A DNA stretch of 64,000 nucleotides. Source: Ktedonospora formicarum (lineage in GTDB: Bacteria > Chloroflexota > Ktedonobacteria > Ktedonobacterales > Ktedonobacteraceae). The translations under genes were made by a program, and so were the position numbers. Position 1 is the first letter of the stretch, and each line of letters opens with the position of its first letter. Of the stretch, positions 54,376-63,820 are shown in pieces. The notes beneath the pieces were generated by a model that had not been told where the DNA came from, searched no databases, and worked only from the letters and a program-made list of their open reading frames with translations. The stretch is taken from contig NZ_BNJF01000006.1 in NCBI RefSeq assembly GCF_016587355.1, positions 124,001 to 188,000 of the forward strand. Direction: 5' to 3'.

Positions 54376-57300
54376 GCAGTTCATGCGCAACATTGCTGGC
54401 CTCAACGCGATTGGTAACGTTGAGCTTGCGATAGATGCTGCGCACCTGGGTGCGAATGGTGTTTACAGATACAATCAGTTCCCGCGCGATCTCCAGATTG
54501 CGGCGCCCGGCCACCAGCAGGCGCAACACGCGTGTCTCCTGGGATGATAATGGCTCAAGCAGGAGGGCAGCGGTCATAGGCTCGGGCTGGGCTGTTTGCG
54601 AGCTGGGGAATGCATGCAAAATGGTCAGCAGATAGGCGCGCTGTGCCTTCTCATGTATCGAGGGCAAGAGTGTACGCAGGGCCCGCGCCATCGGTTCGCC
54701 TTCATCCAGAAAGAGTCGCAGATAATTTTCGGTCAACGTCCGGCTGAGCAACATGTGCAGGGTCTTCGTGGCCTCCTGCAATCGATGCTCGGTAATCAAG
54801 GCCAGTACGAAGAGCGCCAGTGCCTCCAGTATGGCTCTGTTCAGTCGCCCAGCCAGCGCCAGCAAAAAAAAATCCATAAGCAGCTCACAAGCCTCACGAG
54901 CATTGCCCTGCGCCAGCAACAGTCGTGCGTCCAGCAGTGTTCTCTGCTCATCAATATCCTGATTCGCGCCAGCAGCCTCATACACAACCAGACCGGATGA
55001 GTTCGTGTCCGTGGCTATACTTTCAGCAGTAAGATGAGGTGGTTGTTCAACGAGATCCAGCAAACGCAAGCTCCGCTGCGCGGCGTATAGATCATTCATG
55101 AAATAAAGCAAGCGCGCCTGATGAAATACGATCTCGTAATAGAGGAGAGAAGAGCTACGCGACGAAGGTCGGGCAAGTAGCGCACCCATACGTTGCCGGG
55201 CAGCGGAAAACTGGCTCTGACCACACTGTACCTTCGCCAGGATCAGCTCAGCCCGGATATGTATTTCAGGATTCTCCTGCTCTGTTAGAATTGTTGTAAT
55301 GGCCAGAGCCATCTGCCGCGCGCGATCCAGTTCGTTCCATGCGTAATAAATATGGGCCAGGCCAAGGCGCGAGAGCGCTGCATCATTGAGATCGTCATAG
55401 CGATTTGCTTCGTCGAGCGCCCATTGCAAATAAGCTGCGGCCTGTTGCATTTCGCCCAGTTCAAGACAGGCCAGGGCCATCAGGACGGTGTTGCCACGCA
55501 CGCCATGCAGCTGCCTCTGCGTATCCCAGAGATTACACGATGCTTGATGGGCCTGGCGTGACAACTCAAATTGCCGTGCCTGAAATGCACAAATGCCAAT
55601 AATGGTCCAACATATTGCCTTCTGGGAACTCCAGATATCTGACAACCAGTTGAGGGCCTGTCGGGCAAACTCGACGGCCCGCGCCAAGTTTCCCTGTCGG
55701 TAGCTAATCATGGAGTGATATGCAAAAGCGATGCCCAGGGCCTGGTAATTTTCTTTGGTACGCCAGATGTGCTCAACTTTACTGAGCAACTGGTCGGCTA
55801 ATGTCAGCGTCTCAGGCGTCATGTTGTCCGGGCCATGACTAAAGGCCAGGGAGGTTACATAGGCTATATAGAGGTCAGGATACTTATCAAACAACTCGTA
55901 AGGTATTTGCGACAGCCAGTACTCTGCTTGCACTAATTTGAGGAGATCAAACTGTGTGGTAGCGGTGGTGGAAATTTTTGTGAAATGGGATAGCAGTTGT
56001 GCTACTCTGGGCAATTGCCTGGCGTTGAACGCCGCTTCAATGGCTTCAGGCAACATGGCGTGCTGCTCATACCAGTCGCTGGCTCGTTGAAAAAGCTCCC
56101 GTTGTGCGTCTGCTTCCAGGCGACGACTGGCTTCATGACGCATAGCTTCGGCAAAGAGTTGATGATAACGATACCAGTCGCCTTCTCCTTCAACTTTTTC
56201 CAGAAAGAGGTTCTTTTGGAACAGTGTTTCCAGCACACTGGTACTTTCGACGTTATCAGTCAATGCGCAACATAATGAACCGGTCAGACGATCCAGGATA
56301 CTAGTTTGTAGCAGAAAATGTTGGATAAACTTCGGTTGCGTTTCCAATACTTCTCTGACAAAATAATCTTGCCAGCTGTGGTCGCTGCCACTGACTGTGT
56401 TGAGATGGCGCTCAATCTCTTCCAAACTCTGATAGTGTGGCAGGTTCAGAGCAAACATACACAATCCAGCTGGCCAGCCTTCCAGACGCATGGTGATGCG
56501 CTCAATTATTTCAGGCGTGAGGAACTTTGACGTTGATCGCAAAAAGTCAGTCGTCTCAGCCACCGAAAAGCGGAGATCTCCGGCTCCAATGTCGTACACC
56601 TCACCACGGCTACGCAACCGGGCCAACGGTAATGATGGAATACTCCGTGACAAAAGTAGGATGTGCAGCGTCGAAGGCAGATAATCCAGTAGAAACATAA
56701 GGGTCTGCTGAATCAGAGGCTTCTGGATGACCTGGTAATCGTCCAGCACAAGGATGCCATGGCCCTTCATCTGCGTCAGATTGTTTAGCAGCGGTGTGAG
56801 CACACTTTCTATCAGGGATGGCGCGGCAAATGGAAACGATGCCATGTTGTGCGATAGGTCGACAGCAAGGAAGTCGGTAGAGATACCAAAAGTTTGGCAA
56901 GCGGCACAGATATAACGCCAGAAACGTTGCGGATCGTTATCGTGTGTATCCAGGGCAACCCAGGCAATCAGCGTGTCTGTACTGTGGGCAGCGATCCATT
57001 GGCGAACCAGAGTTGTTTTGCCAAAACCCGCCGGGGCGACCACCATAGTTAGTTTCGCGTACAGACCAGCATCGAGCCGTGCCAGCAGATCTGTACGTGT
57101 GACCAGCGAGGTCGCCAAACGCGGCGGCTGGATCTTGGGCAACAATAACGGGGGTGCGTTCTCTGTAGGAGGTGGAACGATTGAGGGTATATGCGACTGC
57201 GTCGGCGCCTCTCCCCGCTGATTGATGGATTGAAAATGTGCAGCGATATCTTCCAGGTGAACGATAGAAAGCTCGCGGCTTCGTCCTGCATAGCGTTTCT

Positions 57301-57550
57301 TTGTGTATGCACCCTGGCGCTGATAGGCATACCAATAACTTTTGCCGCGCTGTTCACGCGCCTCTTTCAAGAGCGTGAGATGACCATTTTGACCATTGAA
57401 CGCAAAGGATGTATGCTCCTCTAACCACGTATACCACCACTGCTCATCATTGATATATATAGGGACGATATCAGCCTCACCCCTCGTCGCGAGCTGATAA
57501 CAGGCGTACTCGACTGACCAGCTGAGTGTATATTTTGCAGTTTTCGGCAT
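54365..57550 (-). CDS. LAL-type LuxR regulator (MalT-like), 1061 aa
   Basis: Same architecture as the gene at 9.7 kb and similar along the first 110 residues (MPKTAKYTLSWSVEYACYQL, YWYAYQRQGAYTKKRYAGR). Walker A is PAGFGKTT (about 173-180), Walker B ILVLDDYQV (about 265-273). A TPR-like region follows, then the GerE helix-turn-helix at the end (LSSQETRVLRLLVAGRRNLE, NTIRTQVRSIYRKL). ATP-dependent transcription activator. The two downstream genes on the same strand (membrane protein and aromatic monooxygenase) are the natural candidate targets. Confidence 0.94.
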   Translation of the reverse strand: MPKTAKYTLSWSVEYACYQLATRGEADIVPIYINDEQWWYTWLEEHTSFAFNGQNGHLTLLKEAREQRGKSYWYAYQRQGAYTKKRYAGRSRELSIVHLEDIAAHFQSINQRGEAPTQSHIPSIVPPPTENAPPLLLPKIQPPRLATSLVTRTDLLARLDAGLYAKLTMVVAPAGFGKTTLVRQWIAAHSTDTLIAWVALDTHDNDPQRFWRYICAACQTFGISTDFLAVDLSHNMASFPFAAPSLIESVLTPLLNNLTQMKGHGILVLDDYQVIQKPLIQQTLMFLLDYLPSTLHILLLSRSIPSLPLARLRSRGEVYDIGAGDLRFSVAETTDFLRSTSKFLTPEIIERITMRLEGWPAGLCMFALNLPHYQSLEEIERHLNTVSGSDHSWQDYFVREVLETQPKFIQHFLLQTSILDRLTGSLCCALTDNVESTSVLETLFQKNLFLEKVEGEGDWYRYHQLFAEAMRHEASRRLEADAQRELFQRASDWYEQHAMLPEAIEAAFNARQLPRVAQLLSHFTKISTTATTQFDLLKLVQAEYWLSQIPYELFDKYPDLYIAYVTSLAFSHGPDNMTPETLTLADQLLSKVEHIWRTKENYQALGIAFAYHSMISYRQGNLARAVEFARQALNWLSDIWSSQKAICWTIIGICAFQARQFELSRQAHQASCNLWDTQRQLHGVRGNTVLMALACLELGEMQQAAAYLQWALDEANRYDDLNDAALSRLGLAHIYYAWNELDRARQMALAITTILTEQENPEIHIRAELILAKVQCGQSQFSAARQRMGALLARPSSRSSSLLYYEIVFHQARLLYFMNDLYAAQRSLRLLDLVEQPPHLTAESIATDTNSSGLVVYEAAGANQDIDEQRTLLDARLLLAQGNAREACELLMDFFLLALAGRLNRAILEALALFVLALITEHRLQEATKTLHMLLSRTLTENYLRLFLDEGEPMARALRTLLPSIHEKAQRAYLLTILHAFPSSQTAQPEPMTAALLLEPLSSQETRVLRLLVAGRRNLEIARELIVSVNTIRTQVRSIYRKLNVTNRVEASNVAHELQLL

Positions 57551-57801
57551 GCTTGCAGTGGCTTTCTTTCAATCTGTATCGTATGTTCCCCAGGATTTTG
57601 TTCCCCAATCTCCCTAAGAAGTATATATGCAATGTGCTGCTTATGCAAGAATGAAGAGTTGAGCCTGAAGAATATACTTCTCTGTAGAGAAACATGTGAT
57701 GAATCGATCAGACCATCGTATTCGCTGGTAATGGCTAAGACAAGAGTTCTCACCCGACCCAAGATCATACTTGCCCAAGACATCCTGGGCCTTCCGCGAT
57801 T

Positions 57802-58048
57802 TTGATGATCCCAGTGAAATATAGTTTGCTTGTTAACAATCCAGCGCAAGCGATCAGGGCGGCGATGGAGGCGTTTCAGCAGCAATTTGGGGAGTGCTAT
57901 GTGTATTACTGGGGCCCACATGACCATCGAGACGGGGGAAGTGGGCAACATGTTGCTGGATGCGTTGCGATTTGGAATTGGCCCAGAAAAATGGATCTTC
58001 CGCAACTTCCGTGCTCAAGCTACAACCTTGATTCGTAAAGAAAGATGA
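57802..58048 (+). pseudogene. Unrecognised gene remnant
   Basis: Frame one gives NNPAQAIRAAMEAFQQQFGE; frame two gives TIETGEVGNMLLDALRFGIG then PEKWIFRNFRAQAT. Both look coding, so a small protein with a shift near 57895 is possible. No family recognised. Confidence 0.3.
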
Positions 58049-58078
58049 AGAACATGTTCAATCCAGTTTCGTTTTAAG

Positions 58079-58606
58079 GTGGCTCTCTTGTCTCATCTTC
58101 CCTTTTCACTTCCAGGTTTTGACATCAAGCGGGTGCTTGTTCTTGAGAATACAGTGGTCATTCAGGCGGTTGCAACTTGTTCAACTGCTCTTTGCCCATC
58201 CTGTCAGCATGCAAGTCAGCGTGTACATTGTTACTACACGCGCTCGCCTCGCGATCTTCCAAGTAGTGGACGGGCCGTTCAATTGAAGCTTCTGGTACGG
58301 CGTTTTCGTTGCCAGAATGTCCAGTGTCCTCGCCTTACCTTCTCTGAGCGGCTTCCAGAAGTGGTTGCGGTCTCCGCTCAACGGACGGTACGGCTCAGCA
58401 GCGCCACGTTGCGTCTTTTCGCCATTGCCCTCAACGCACAGCTCGCCTCACGTCTGCTCAACGAGGGAGGAATGCCAACCAGCTCAGACACCCTTGTCCG
58501 GCTCGCGAAGCAAATCCCTGTGCTCTCAAAGGAGGTTCCCAAGGCACTCGGCGTTGATGATTTTGGTGCGACACGAAGCTACGTGTGTAGCTGTAAGGAC
58601 TCTTGA
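58079..58606 (+). pseudogene. ISL3-family transposase, N-terminal third
   Basis: LPGFDIKRVLVLENTVVIQA starts the ISL3 N-terminus. The zinc finger CPSCQHAS...HCYYTR...CQNVQCPRLTF follows, then the helical linker to LGVDDFGATRSY, where the first catalytic Asp should lead into the DDE domain. The gene stops there. The following sequence is unrelated and intron-like. Confidence 0.88.
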
Positions 58607-58659
58607 AAGGAGGATCTTACCTGGAGTTCTGCCTCCAGTGCCCTATCAGGCTGAATCAA

Positions 58660-59090
58660 GTGCGCCTGAGACAATGTAGCCGCACCCGAAAGGGTGATCT
58701 CGAAACCGTGAGGGGACGATATGACTGCTAGCATCAAGCGGTTGTGGAGCTAGGGCGAAACATGATGCGGTCAGCCCAGGTGAACCGCTGATAAACGTCG
58801 TGATCGACAACAAGCCAAAGATGCTGAGAGGCTTGACCAAAAGGTAACGTGGTGAGATCAGGGGTTCAAAATTCTCCTGACGCAGATGAACACCACCACC
58901 GGCGAAGAGGCGGGACCTAACCCATGTATGGTACACACGTGGAACGTGGTAAGCCAGTCATGTTCCTGCTTGCAGGAAGGCAGGTCGCAAGATCTGCTGA
59001 TAACATGGCCGGTACAGGATGAGGGAAAAAGCGAAGGCCCCTCTGTAATGGAGAGGATAAGGGTTGAGCGTAAGCAAGATCATCCTACGC
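58660..59090 (+). other. Possible 5' part of a group II intron, without its reverse transcriptase
   Basis: Starts GTGCGCC, matching the group II 5' consensus (GUGYG). About 430 bases follow with purine-rich, stem-forming sequence (CACCCGAAAGGGTG, AACGTGGTAAGCC, GCGAAGGCCCCTCTGTAATG, GCGTAAGC) of the kind seen in intron domain I. No intron-encoded protein or domain V recognised, so this would be a dead or truncated intron. Confidence 0.35.
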
Positions 59091-59405
59091 GAAAGCGGGC
59101 AAACTTCCCTCTGGTCTTTCAGCGCGAGAGCGTTTGGCTAACCGATCAAGGAGGTAAAGCAGATGACGACGGAGCGTCTTGAGCGTTCCCTTGGCAAGTT
59201 GCGCGAACCCTTCGAGGGTACGGGGCTTGTCAGGAAACAGATACAGGTGGGTTGTCGCATCTTTGCTGATCTGAATGGTGCCATTGTGAATGCGATCATA
59301 GATCCAGTGAGGGGTAATGTCAAGCCTCTCTGCCAGTTGTGAGATGGCGAGAGCCCCCTCGATATGGCCTGTCCCTATTTGGGCAAGTTCTGGATAATGG
59401 TACAC
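59085..59405 (-). pseudogene. C-terminal piece of a recombinase-like DNA-binding protein
   Basis: IEGALAISQLAERLDITPHWIYDRIHNGTIQI looks like a helix-turn-helix followed by HLYLFPDKPRTLEGFAQL, an arrangement I associate with the ends of some serine recombinases. There is no catalytic domain. Its first codons lie in a family A right-end remnant (59361-59400). Confidence 0.4.
59361..59400 (+). repeat. Family A right-end remnant
   Basis: GATATGGCCTGTCC, TATTTGGGCAAGTTC and GGATAATGG follow the terminal 40 bases of the family A elements. Nothing else of the element is left upstream. Confidence 0.55.
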
Positions 59406-59455
59406 TAGCAGAGAGAAATTAATCTGTTATAGAATATAGAGAAGAGGAGGTGCAC

Positions 59456-60058
59456 TTGGGAAGCTATCAGTCAGAGAGTCGTTATTACCTGCATGTGCAG
59501 TTGGTTGGGATTGAGCCACCAATCTGGCGCAAAATGGTCGTGCCTGGCGCCATAAGCCTTCATACGCTTCATAAAATGCTTCAAGTCGTTATGGGCTGGG
59601 AGAATGCGCATCTGTATGTGTTCCGGCTCATTATCAATAAGAAGACAACTGTGTATGGGCTTCCTGATCCTGAGTGGGAGGATACAGGCATACGCATCAG
59701 GGATAGTCGACGCACCAAGCTCGATGCGACAGTCTGGGCCGAGTGGCTGACGTTGACGTATGAGTATGACCTGGGGGATAGCTGGATGCATCAGGTGACG
59801 ATTGAAAAGATTAAGCATCTCGAAGATGAGCATGTGAATGAGGATGCTTTCTGGATGACACCTCGTTGTCTGGCTGGTGAACGGGCCTGTCCTCCAGAGG
59901 ATGCTGGTGGGATAGGTGGCTACGCTGATTTGCTTGAGGCATTGCAGCATCCGAAGCATCCTGAGTACACACGTTTGCGTCAGTGGGCTGGCGCGTCTTA
60001 CGATCCTGAACTTTTTTCTGTCCAACAGGCCAATTCAGCGCTGGCGATCCTTGAATGA
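59456..60058 (+). CDS. pRiA4b ORF-3-like protein
   Basis: AGAGGAGG lies five bases before TTG 59456, so I take TTG as the start rather than GTG 59450, which overlaps the site. About 200 residues. Family hallmarks: VQLVGIEPPIWRKMVVPG, LHTLHKMLQVVMGWENAHLYVFR, YEYDLGDSWMHQVTIEKI and ACPPEDAGGIGGYADLLEAL. The family is common on plasmids and near transposons; its biochemical role is not established. Flanked by IS remnants, which fits that pattern. Confidence 0.92.
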   Translation: MGSYQSESRYYLHVQLVGIEPPIWRKMVVPGAISLHTLHKMLQVVMGWENAHLYVFRLIINKKTTVYGLPDPEWEDTGIRIRDSRRTKLDATVWAEWLTLTYEYDLGDSWMHQVTIEKIKHLEDEHVNEDAFWMTPRCLAGERACPPEDAGGIGGYADLLEALQHPKHPEYTRLRQWAGASYDPELFSVQQANSALAILE

Positions 60059-60224
60059 GAGAACCGCCTAATCTGTATTGAATTCGCGTTTTTGCTGCTA
60101 GCTTGCTAGATTGACGAAGAAAAGGCTGCTCTCTCCTGAGAGAACTGAAAGTCTCATAGTTTTCCCTCAAAGCTCGTAGCTGACAACACACTTCAGTCTT
60201 GGCAATGCTTCCTGATAGTAGATG

Positions 60225-60593
60225 TCAGGGAGATTGTTCTTCATGTGGAAGCATCGTCGTTGGTTGCCACACGTTTCTGCCTTGTTCATCAGCCTCAATG
60301 ATTGCCAGCCAGAAAGGAAGGTTCGCATTGGATTGGGATTGCATGTTGATGTAGACGTAGAGCTCCTGAGACTGCTTATGATAGCGGTGAATATATTCAT
60401 CCACTTCGAAGGCGTCAAGCTCTCCCGTGTGGCGCTTCTCCAACGCCTCAAAGAGGTGCTGTTGGAGGATGGTCAGTTTTTTCGCATAATAGTGCCCGAT
60501 TTGTTCTCTCGCTATGGCCCGTTCCGCTTTGGTGAATTCTCTTTGCTTGAGGACCTCTAAAAGCCTTTGTGTTGGCGTCAGATCGTAGGTCAC
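60225..60593 (-). CDS. Hypothetical protein, 122 aa
   Basis: Helical N-terminal two thirds (LLEVLKQREFTKAERAIAREQIGHYYAKKL, LFEALEKRHTGELDAFEVDEYIHRYHKQS), then a short beta-like part (LPFWLAIIEADEQGRNVWQP). A ribosome binding site AGGAGAG lies close upstream. Soluble, no known domain. Confidence 0.6.
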   Translation of the reverse strand: MTYDLTPTQRLLEVLKQREFTKAERAIAREQIGHYYAKKLTILQQHLFEALEKRHTGELDAFEVDEYIHRYHKQSQELYVYINMQSQSNANLPFWLAIIEADEQGRNVWQPTTMLPHEEQSP

Positions 60594-60786
60594 CTTCGCT
60601 CTCCTTTCAATTGAAGCGCATCAGGCAGCAGACTTCGCCTCTCCTTATTTGGCCTAGCTACGTTTTTTCTCTAAGTGCAGGTAAGCAAGACAATTGATAT
60701 AAAAATACTCTAACATTACTACTTTTTTCTGAGTGTGGTAAGAATGATGCATACTTATATATTTCATGATATTGGATTGCATCCCA

Positions 60787-60900
60787 ATGAGACACCAGAA
60801 GACCACTACATACCTGACTGTTGAGCAGCGCCAGATATTGATGGAGATTCCATCAGGCCTCTCTGATCGGGATCTCGCCGTTATTATTCGCTCACCCTAG
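60787..60900 (+). pseudogene. Tn3-family-like transposase, N-terminal stub
   Basis: MRHQKTTTYLTVEQRQILME resembles the start of Tn3-type transposases (DUF4158). After SDRDLAV one base seems missing: adding a T would give YYSLTL instead of IIRSP-stop. The rest is gone. Confidence 0.4.
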
Positions 60901-61113
60901 AAGGGCTTACACAGGATTGTCTGCAAACACCACTTTCTCCCGAACCAGCCGGAAAGGTTGATTGCTTTGACGCTGACCGCGCCTCCGAGTTCAGCTTTTA
61001 GTCGACCGGAATTTTGGGCAAACGAATGCAGAGGAGTCGATCCGTTGGAGGATCCTGCAAGGCCATGATGCCTTAAATAGGGAAATATCTTTCTCAATGC
61101 GCTCCAAGCGCAA
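60901..61113. other. Short region downstream of the PAS kinase
   Basis: No gene recognised. It may include degraded transposase sequence. Confidence 0.35.
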
Positions 61114-63183
61114 TCACAGGGCTTTCCCGCTCGAGTTTCTGTAAACCGCTTCAGTACAGGGAAGGGAAAAGAAGAACGTGGAGCCAACTCCTTCTTCCGA
61201 CTCAAAGCTGATGTGCCCTCCATGTCGCTCAATGAGTTCTCGGCATAGATAGAGACCCAGCCCTGTGCCACGGATACCAGCGATGCGTACATTCTCGCCA
61301 CGAACAAAGCGTCCAAAGAGGTGCGCTTGCTGGGCGTGCGGAATCCCCATCCCCTGATCACGGATGCGGAAATGGGCTTCATGTGTGTCCTTGTGTTCCT
61401 CAAGTGTGACCTCAATGAGACCGCCACCTGGACTATATTTGATGGCGTTGGAAAGCAGATTGGACAGGATCTGTTCGATTCGAAAGGCATCGACCAGAGC
61501 CCAGAGCTGGGCAACGGTGGTGTGGAAGGCAAGCTGATGTTTGTCGGTCGTCGCCTGAAGCCGCTCGATCTCTTGCCGGGTGAGGGCCACCAGATCGGTC
61601 GGGCGGCGTTCCAACTGGAATTGCCCTGCCTGCATCCGGGTAACATCTAACAGCTCCCCTGTGAGGTTGGCTAAGTGCCACGAGGCGTGCTTCATCTGCT
61701 GCACCTTTTCCCGTTGCCATTCGTCTAGCGCATGCCCCTTCTCCTGTGCTGCGCGGGAGAGCAGACGGTCGGCATACCCCGCGATAATGGTCACAGGCGT
61801 GCGCAGTTCATGGGTCGCCAGGCTAATAAACTGGTCTTTGAGCTCTTCCGCTTCTTTGAGGGCACGCACATTCCGATAGACCACCAGGACCACCCGTTCT
61901 GCTGAAGCTGGCCCAAGTGTCATCTCCTGGGGAAGGCTGGGAAGCAGGGAGCGATGCTCCAAGGGGATCGCGTCCACGATAACTGGAATGCTGGCTCCAT
62001 CAGACTGACGGATTACCAGCTGGCAATTGAGCACGGGTTTGCCAGAGTCCATGGCACGCCTGCCGGTCATATCCTCCAAGGGAAGTGGTTGCCCAGTCGG
62101 GGTGTAAAGCGAGGCGCCGTGCTGCTGGATAAACTCCTCTTCAGGTTGTCCTCGTGACCATGGCGCGCCCCAGATCTCAGTGGCAGCCTGATTGGCAAGC
62201 AAGATGCGCAATTGAGGTCCTTGCACGAGAAAAACGCTGCTGGGCAAGTGATCCAGGATTACTTGTAGGACATGCAAACGTGCATCGATCTCAGCACGCG
62301 CCTCGCGCTCTAGCCGTTCCAGACGTCGACGCTCGGTCACATCTCGATTGATTTCCAAAATAGCGGCGGGAAAGCCCTGCTCATCACGCACCAGGGCCTG
62401 ACGGCTTTCAACGATCACCTGTCTCCCGTCCTGACAGGTGTGGGTGAGCTCTCCTTCCCACTGACCATGCTGCTCCAATGTGTAATCAACGGCCTCCCGC
62501 GAGATGGGGAAACGTGCCTGGAGCAGGGTATGGGTGATGTTGCCCACAGCCTCCTCTTCGGTCCAGCCGTAGAGGTGCTCGGCTCCCTCGTTCCAGGAGA
62601 CGATGTGATCCGCTGAATCGCGTACCAGGATCGCATCGTGGGACATACTGAGCAGTTTGTCCTGTTGGCGCAAGCGCCGGGAGATCAACATCCGTTCGCG
62701 TTCCGCTTCGCGTTGAGCAGTCATATCGCGGATCGCGCCGATCACATGCAGGGTGTGCTCAATCCGAATGGGCCGCAGGCTAATCTCGACGAAAAACCGG
62801 CTACCATCTTTGCGTTGCCCCACCAGATCGAGCCCGATGCCCATTGGGCGCGCACGGGGTGCCTGCATATAGTGCGTCCAATGGGCTACATGGGCCGTGC
62901 GCAAATGCTCAGGAAGAAGGAGGTCTACCGGCCGACCAATCAGTTCATCATGGTCATAGCCAAATAGGGTTTCCATCTGGGTATTCACCAGAATAATGGT
63001 ACCTGCTGAATCGATCACGATCAGCGCATCGGGTGGATACTCCAGGAACGGAGCCAGGATGTTCAGTGTCAACAAGAACGAGATCATCAGCGAGTCGCTG
63101 TCTGGCTGGATAGGCATTTTTCCAGGCAGCGCTCTCTGGTTTTCTGGACTGTGACCGGTATCATGGCGATCCATCATCGACAT
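61114..63183 (-). CDS. PAS-domain sensor histidine kinase, 689 aa
   Basis: Three PAS-like domains (about residues 45-160, 175-290 and 305-430; the first with TLFGYDHDELIGRPVDLLLP and RKDGSRFFVEIS, the second with LYGWTEEEAVG). Then HisKA with the phosphorylated His in SLATHELRTPVTIIAG, and an HATPase domain with N box NLLSNAIKYSPGGG, G1 RDQGMGIP, F box LFGRF and G2 GTGLGLYLC. No membrane segments, so a cytoplasmic sensor, probably of redox or a small ligand. The upstream response regulator (268-base gap, same strand) is its likely partner together with the kinase at the window edge. Confidence 0.94.
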   Translation of the reverse strand: MSMMDRHDTGHSPENQRALPGKMPIQPDSDSLMISFLLTLNILAPFLEYPPDALIVIDSAGTIILVNTQMETLFGYDHDELIGRPVDLLLPEHLRTAHVAHWTHYMQAPRARPMGIGLDLVGQRKDGSRFFVEISLRPIRIEHTLHVIGAIRDMTAQREAERERMLISRRLRQQDKLLSMSHDAILVRDSADHIVSWNEGAEHLYGWTEEEAVGNITHTLLQARFPISREAVDYTLEQHGQWEGELTHTCQDGRQVIVESRQALVRDEQGFPAAILEINRDVTERRRLERLEREARAEIDARLHVLQVILDHLPSSVFLVQGPQLRILLANQAATEIWGAPWSRGQPEEEFIQQHGASLYTPTGQPLPLEDMTGRRAMDSGKPVLNCQLVIRQSDGASIPVIVDAIPLEHRSLLPSLPQEMTLGPASAERVVLVVYRNVRALKEAEELKDQFISLATHELRTPVTIIAGYADRLLSRAAQEKGHALDEWQREKVQQMKHASWHLANLTGELLDVTRMQAGQFQLERRPTDLVALTRQEIERLQATTDKHQLAFHTTVAQLWALVDAFRIEQILSNLLSNAIKYSPGGGLIEVTLEEHKDTHEAHFRIRDQGMGIPHAQQAHLFGRFVRGENVRIAGIRGTGLGLYLCRELIERHGGHISFESEEGVGSTFFFSLPCTEAVYRNSSGKAL

Positions 63184-63451
63184 TTCCCTTATCTCCAGGA
63201 ATTGTTCTCAGGTTTCTCTGTCTCACTTGTATGATAGCCTTGGGAGAAAGAACAACTGTAAGCCAGCGGCATTCTCACCGTTCCATTGGCTTGCGAAATG
63301 CATCAACCATTATCATTGCCGGGATCCCCCGATGACACACGACTAGTGGAACTTGGGTTGGCATCTCTCCGGGACTAGAAATGGACACCAAGTCCACATG
63401 GAGCTTGCTGCTGATCATTCCTTGCTTTCTTCAATCGCTGATGAGGAATCC
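63184..63451. other. Spacer between response regulator and PAS kinase
   Basis: 268 bases, no gene seen. It may hold a separate promoter for the PAS kinase; a GGAGATAAGGGAA ribosome binding site is just before its start. Confidence 0.4.
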
Positions 63452-63820
63452 CTACGAGAGAAGGTGCGTGACTCTTGCCAGGAACTCCTCAATATTGAAG
63501 GGCTTGGCAAGGAAATCATCAGCTCCCGCTTGCCGTACGGTTTGCTCTGCGCTTGGGTGCGCTGAGAACATCAGAACGGGAATATCTCGCGTATTCTGCT
63601 GGCTCTTGAGCCGCCGGAGAATCTCGCGTCCATCTTTGCCCGAAAGCAAGACATCCAGGATAATAAGATGGGGAAGAGTGTCGTCATGCAAATGCAAGAG
63701 GGCATCACCTTTTTCTTCTGTCGTGACTTCATAGCCTTCCTCTTCCAGGATAATATGGAGGGCCTCAAGAATATCGGGATCATCATCCACAATGAGAATA
63801 CGTTGCATTGGATGTGGCAT
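63452..63820 (-). CDS. Single-domain response regulator
   Basis: 122 residues, a REC domain only. The acidic pocket is DDDPDI (residues 10-15), the phosphorylated Asp is in LIILDVLLSGKDG (about 54), with Ser in LMFSAHPS (about 83) and Lys in FLAKPF (about 105). No output domain, so it relays phosphate or acts by protein contact. The ATG at 63820 overlaps the TGA of the upstream kinase (TGATG), so the two are translationally coupled. Confidence 0.95.
   Translation of the reverse strand: MPHPMQRILIVDDDPDILEALHIILEEEGYEVTTEEKGDALLHLHDDTLPHLIILDVLLSGKDGREILRRLKSQQNTRDIPVLMFSAHPSAEQTVRQAGADDFLAKPFNIEEFLARVTHLLS

Noticed and set aside
57421..58005. 194-codon minus-strand frame upstream of the LAL regulator
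   Set aside because: Overlaps the regulator N-terminus and lacks domain features; the opposite strand has more coding-like segments.
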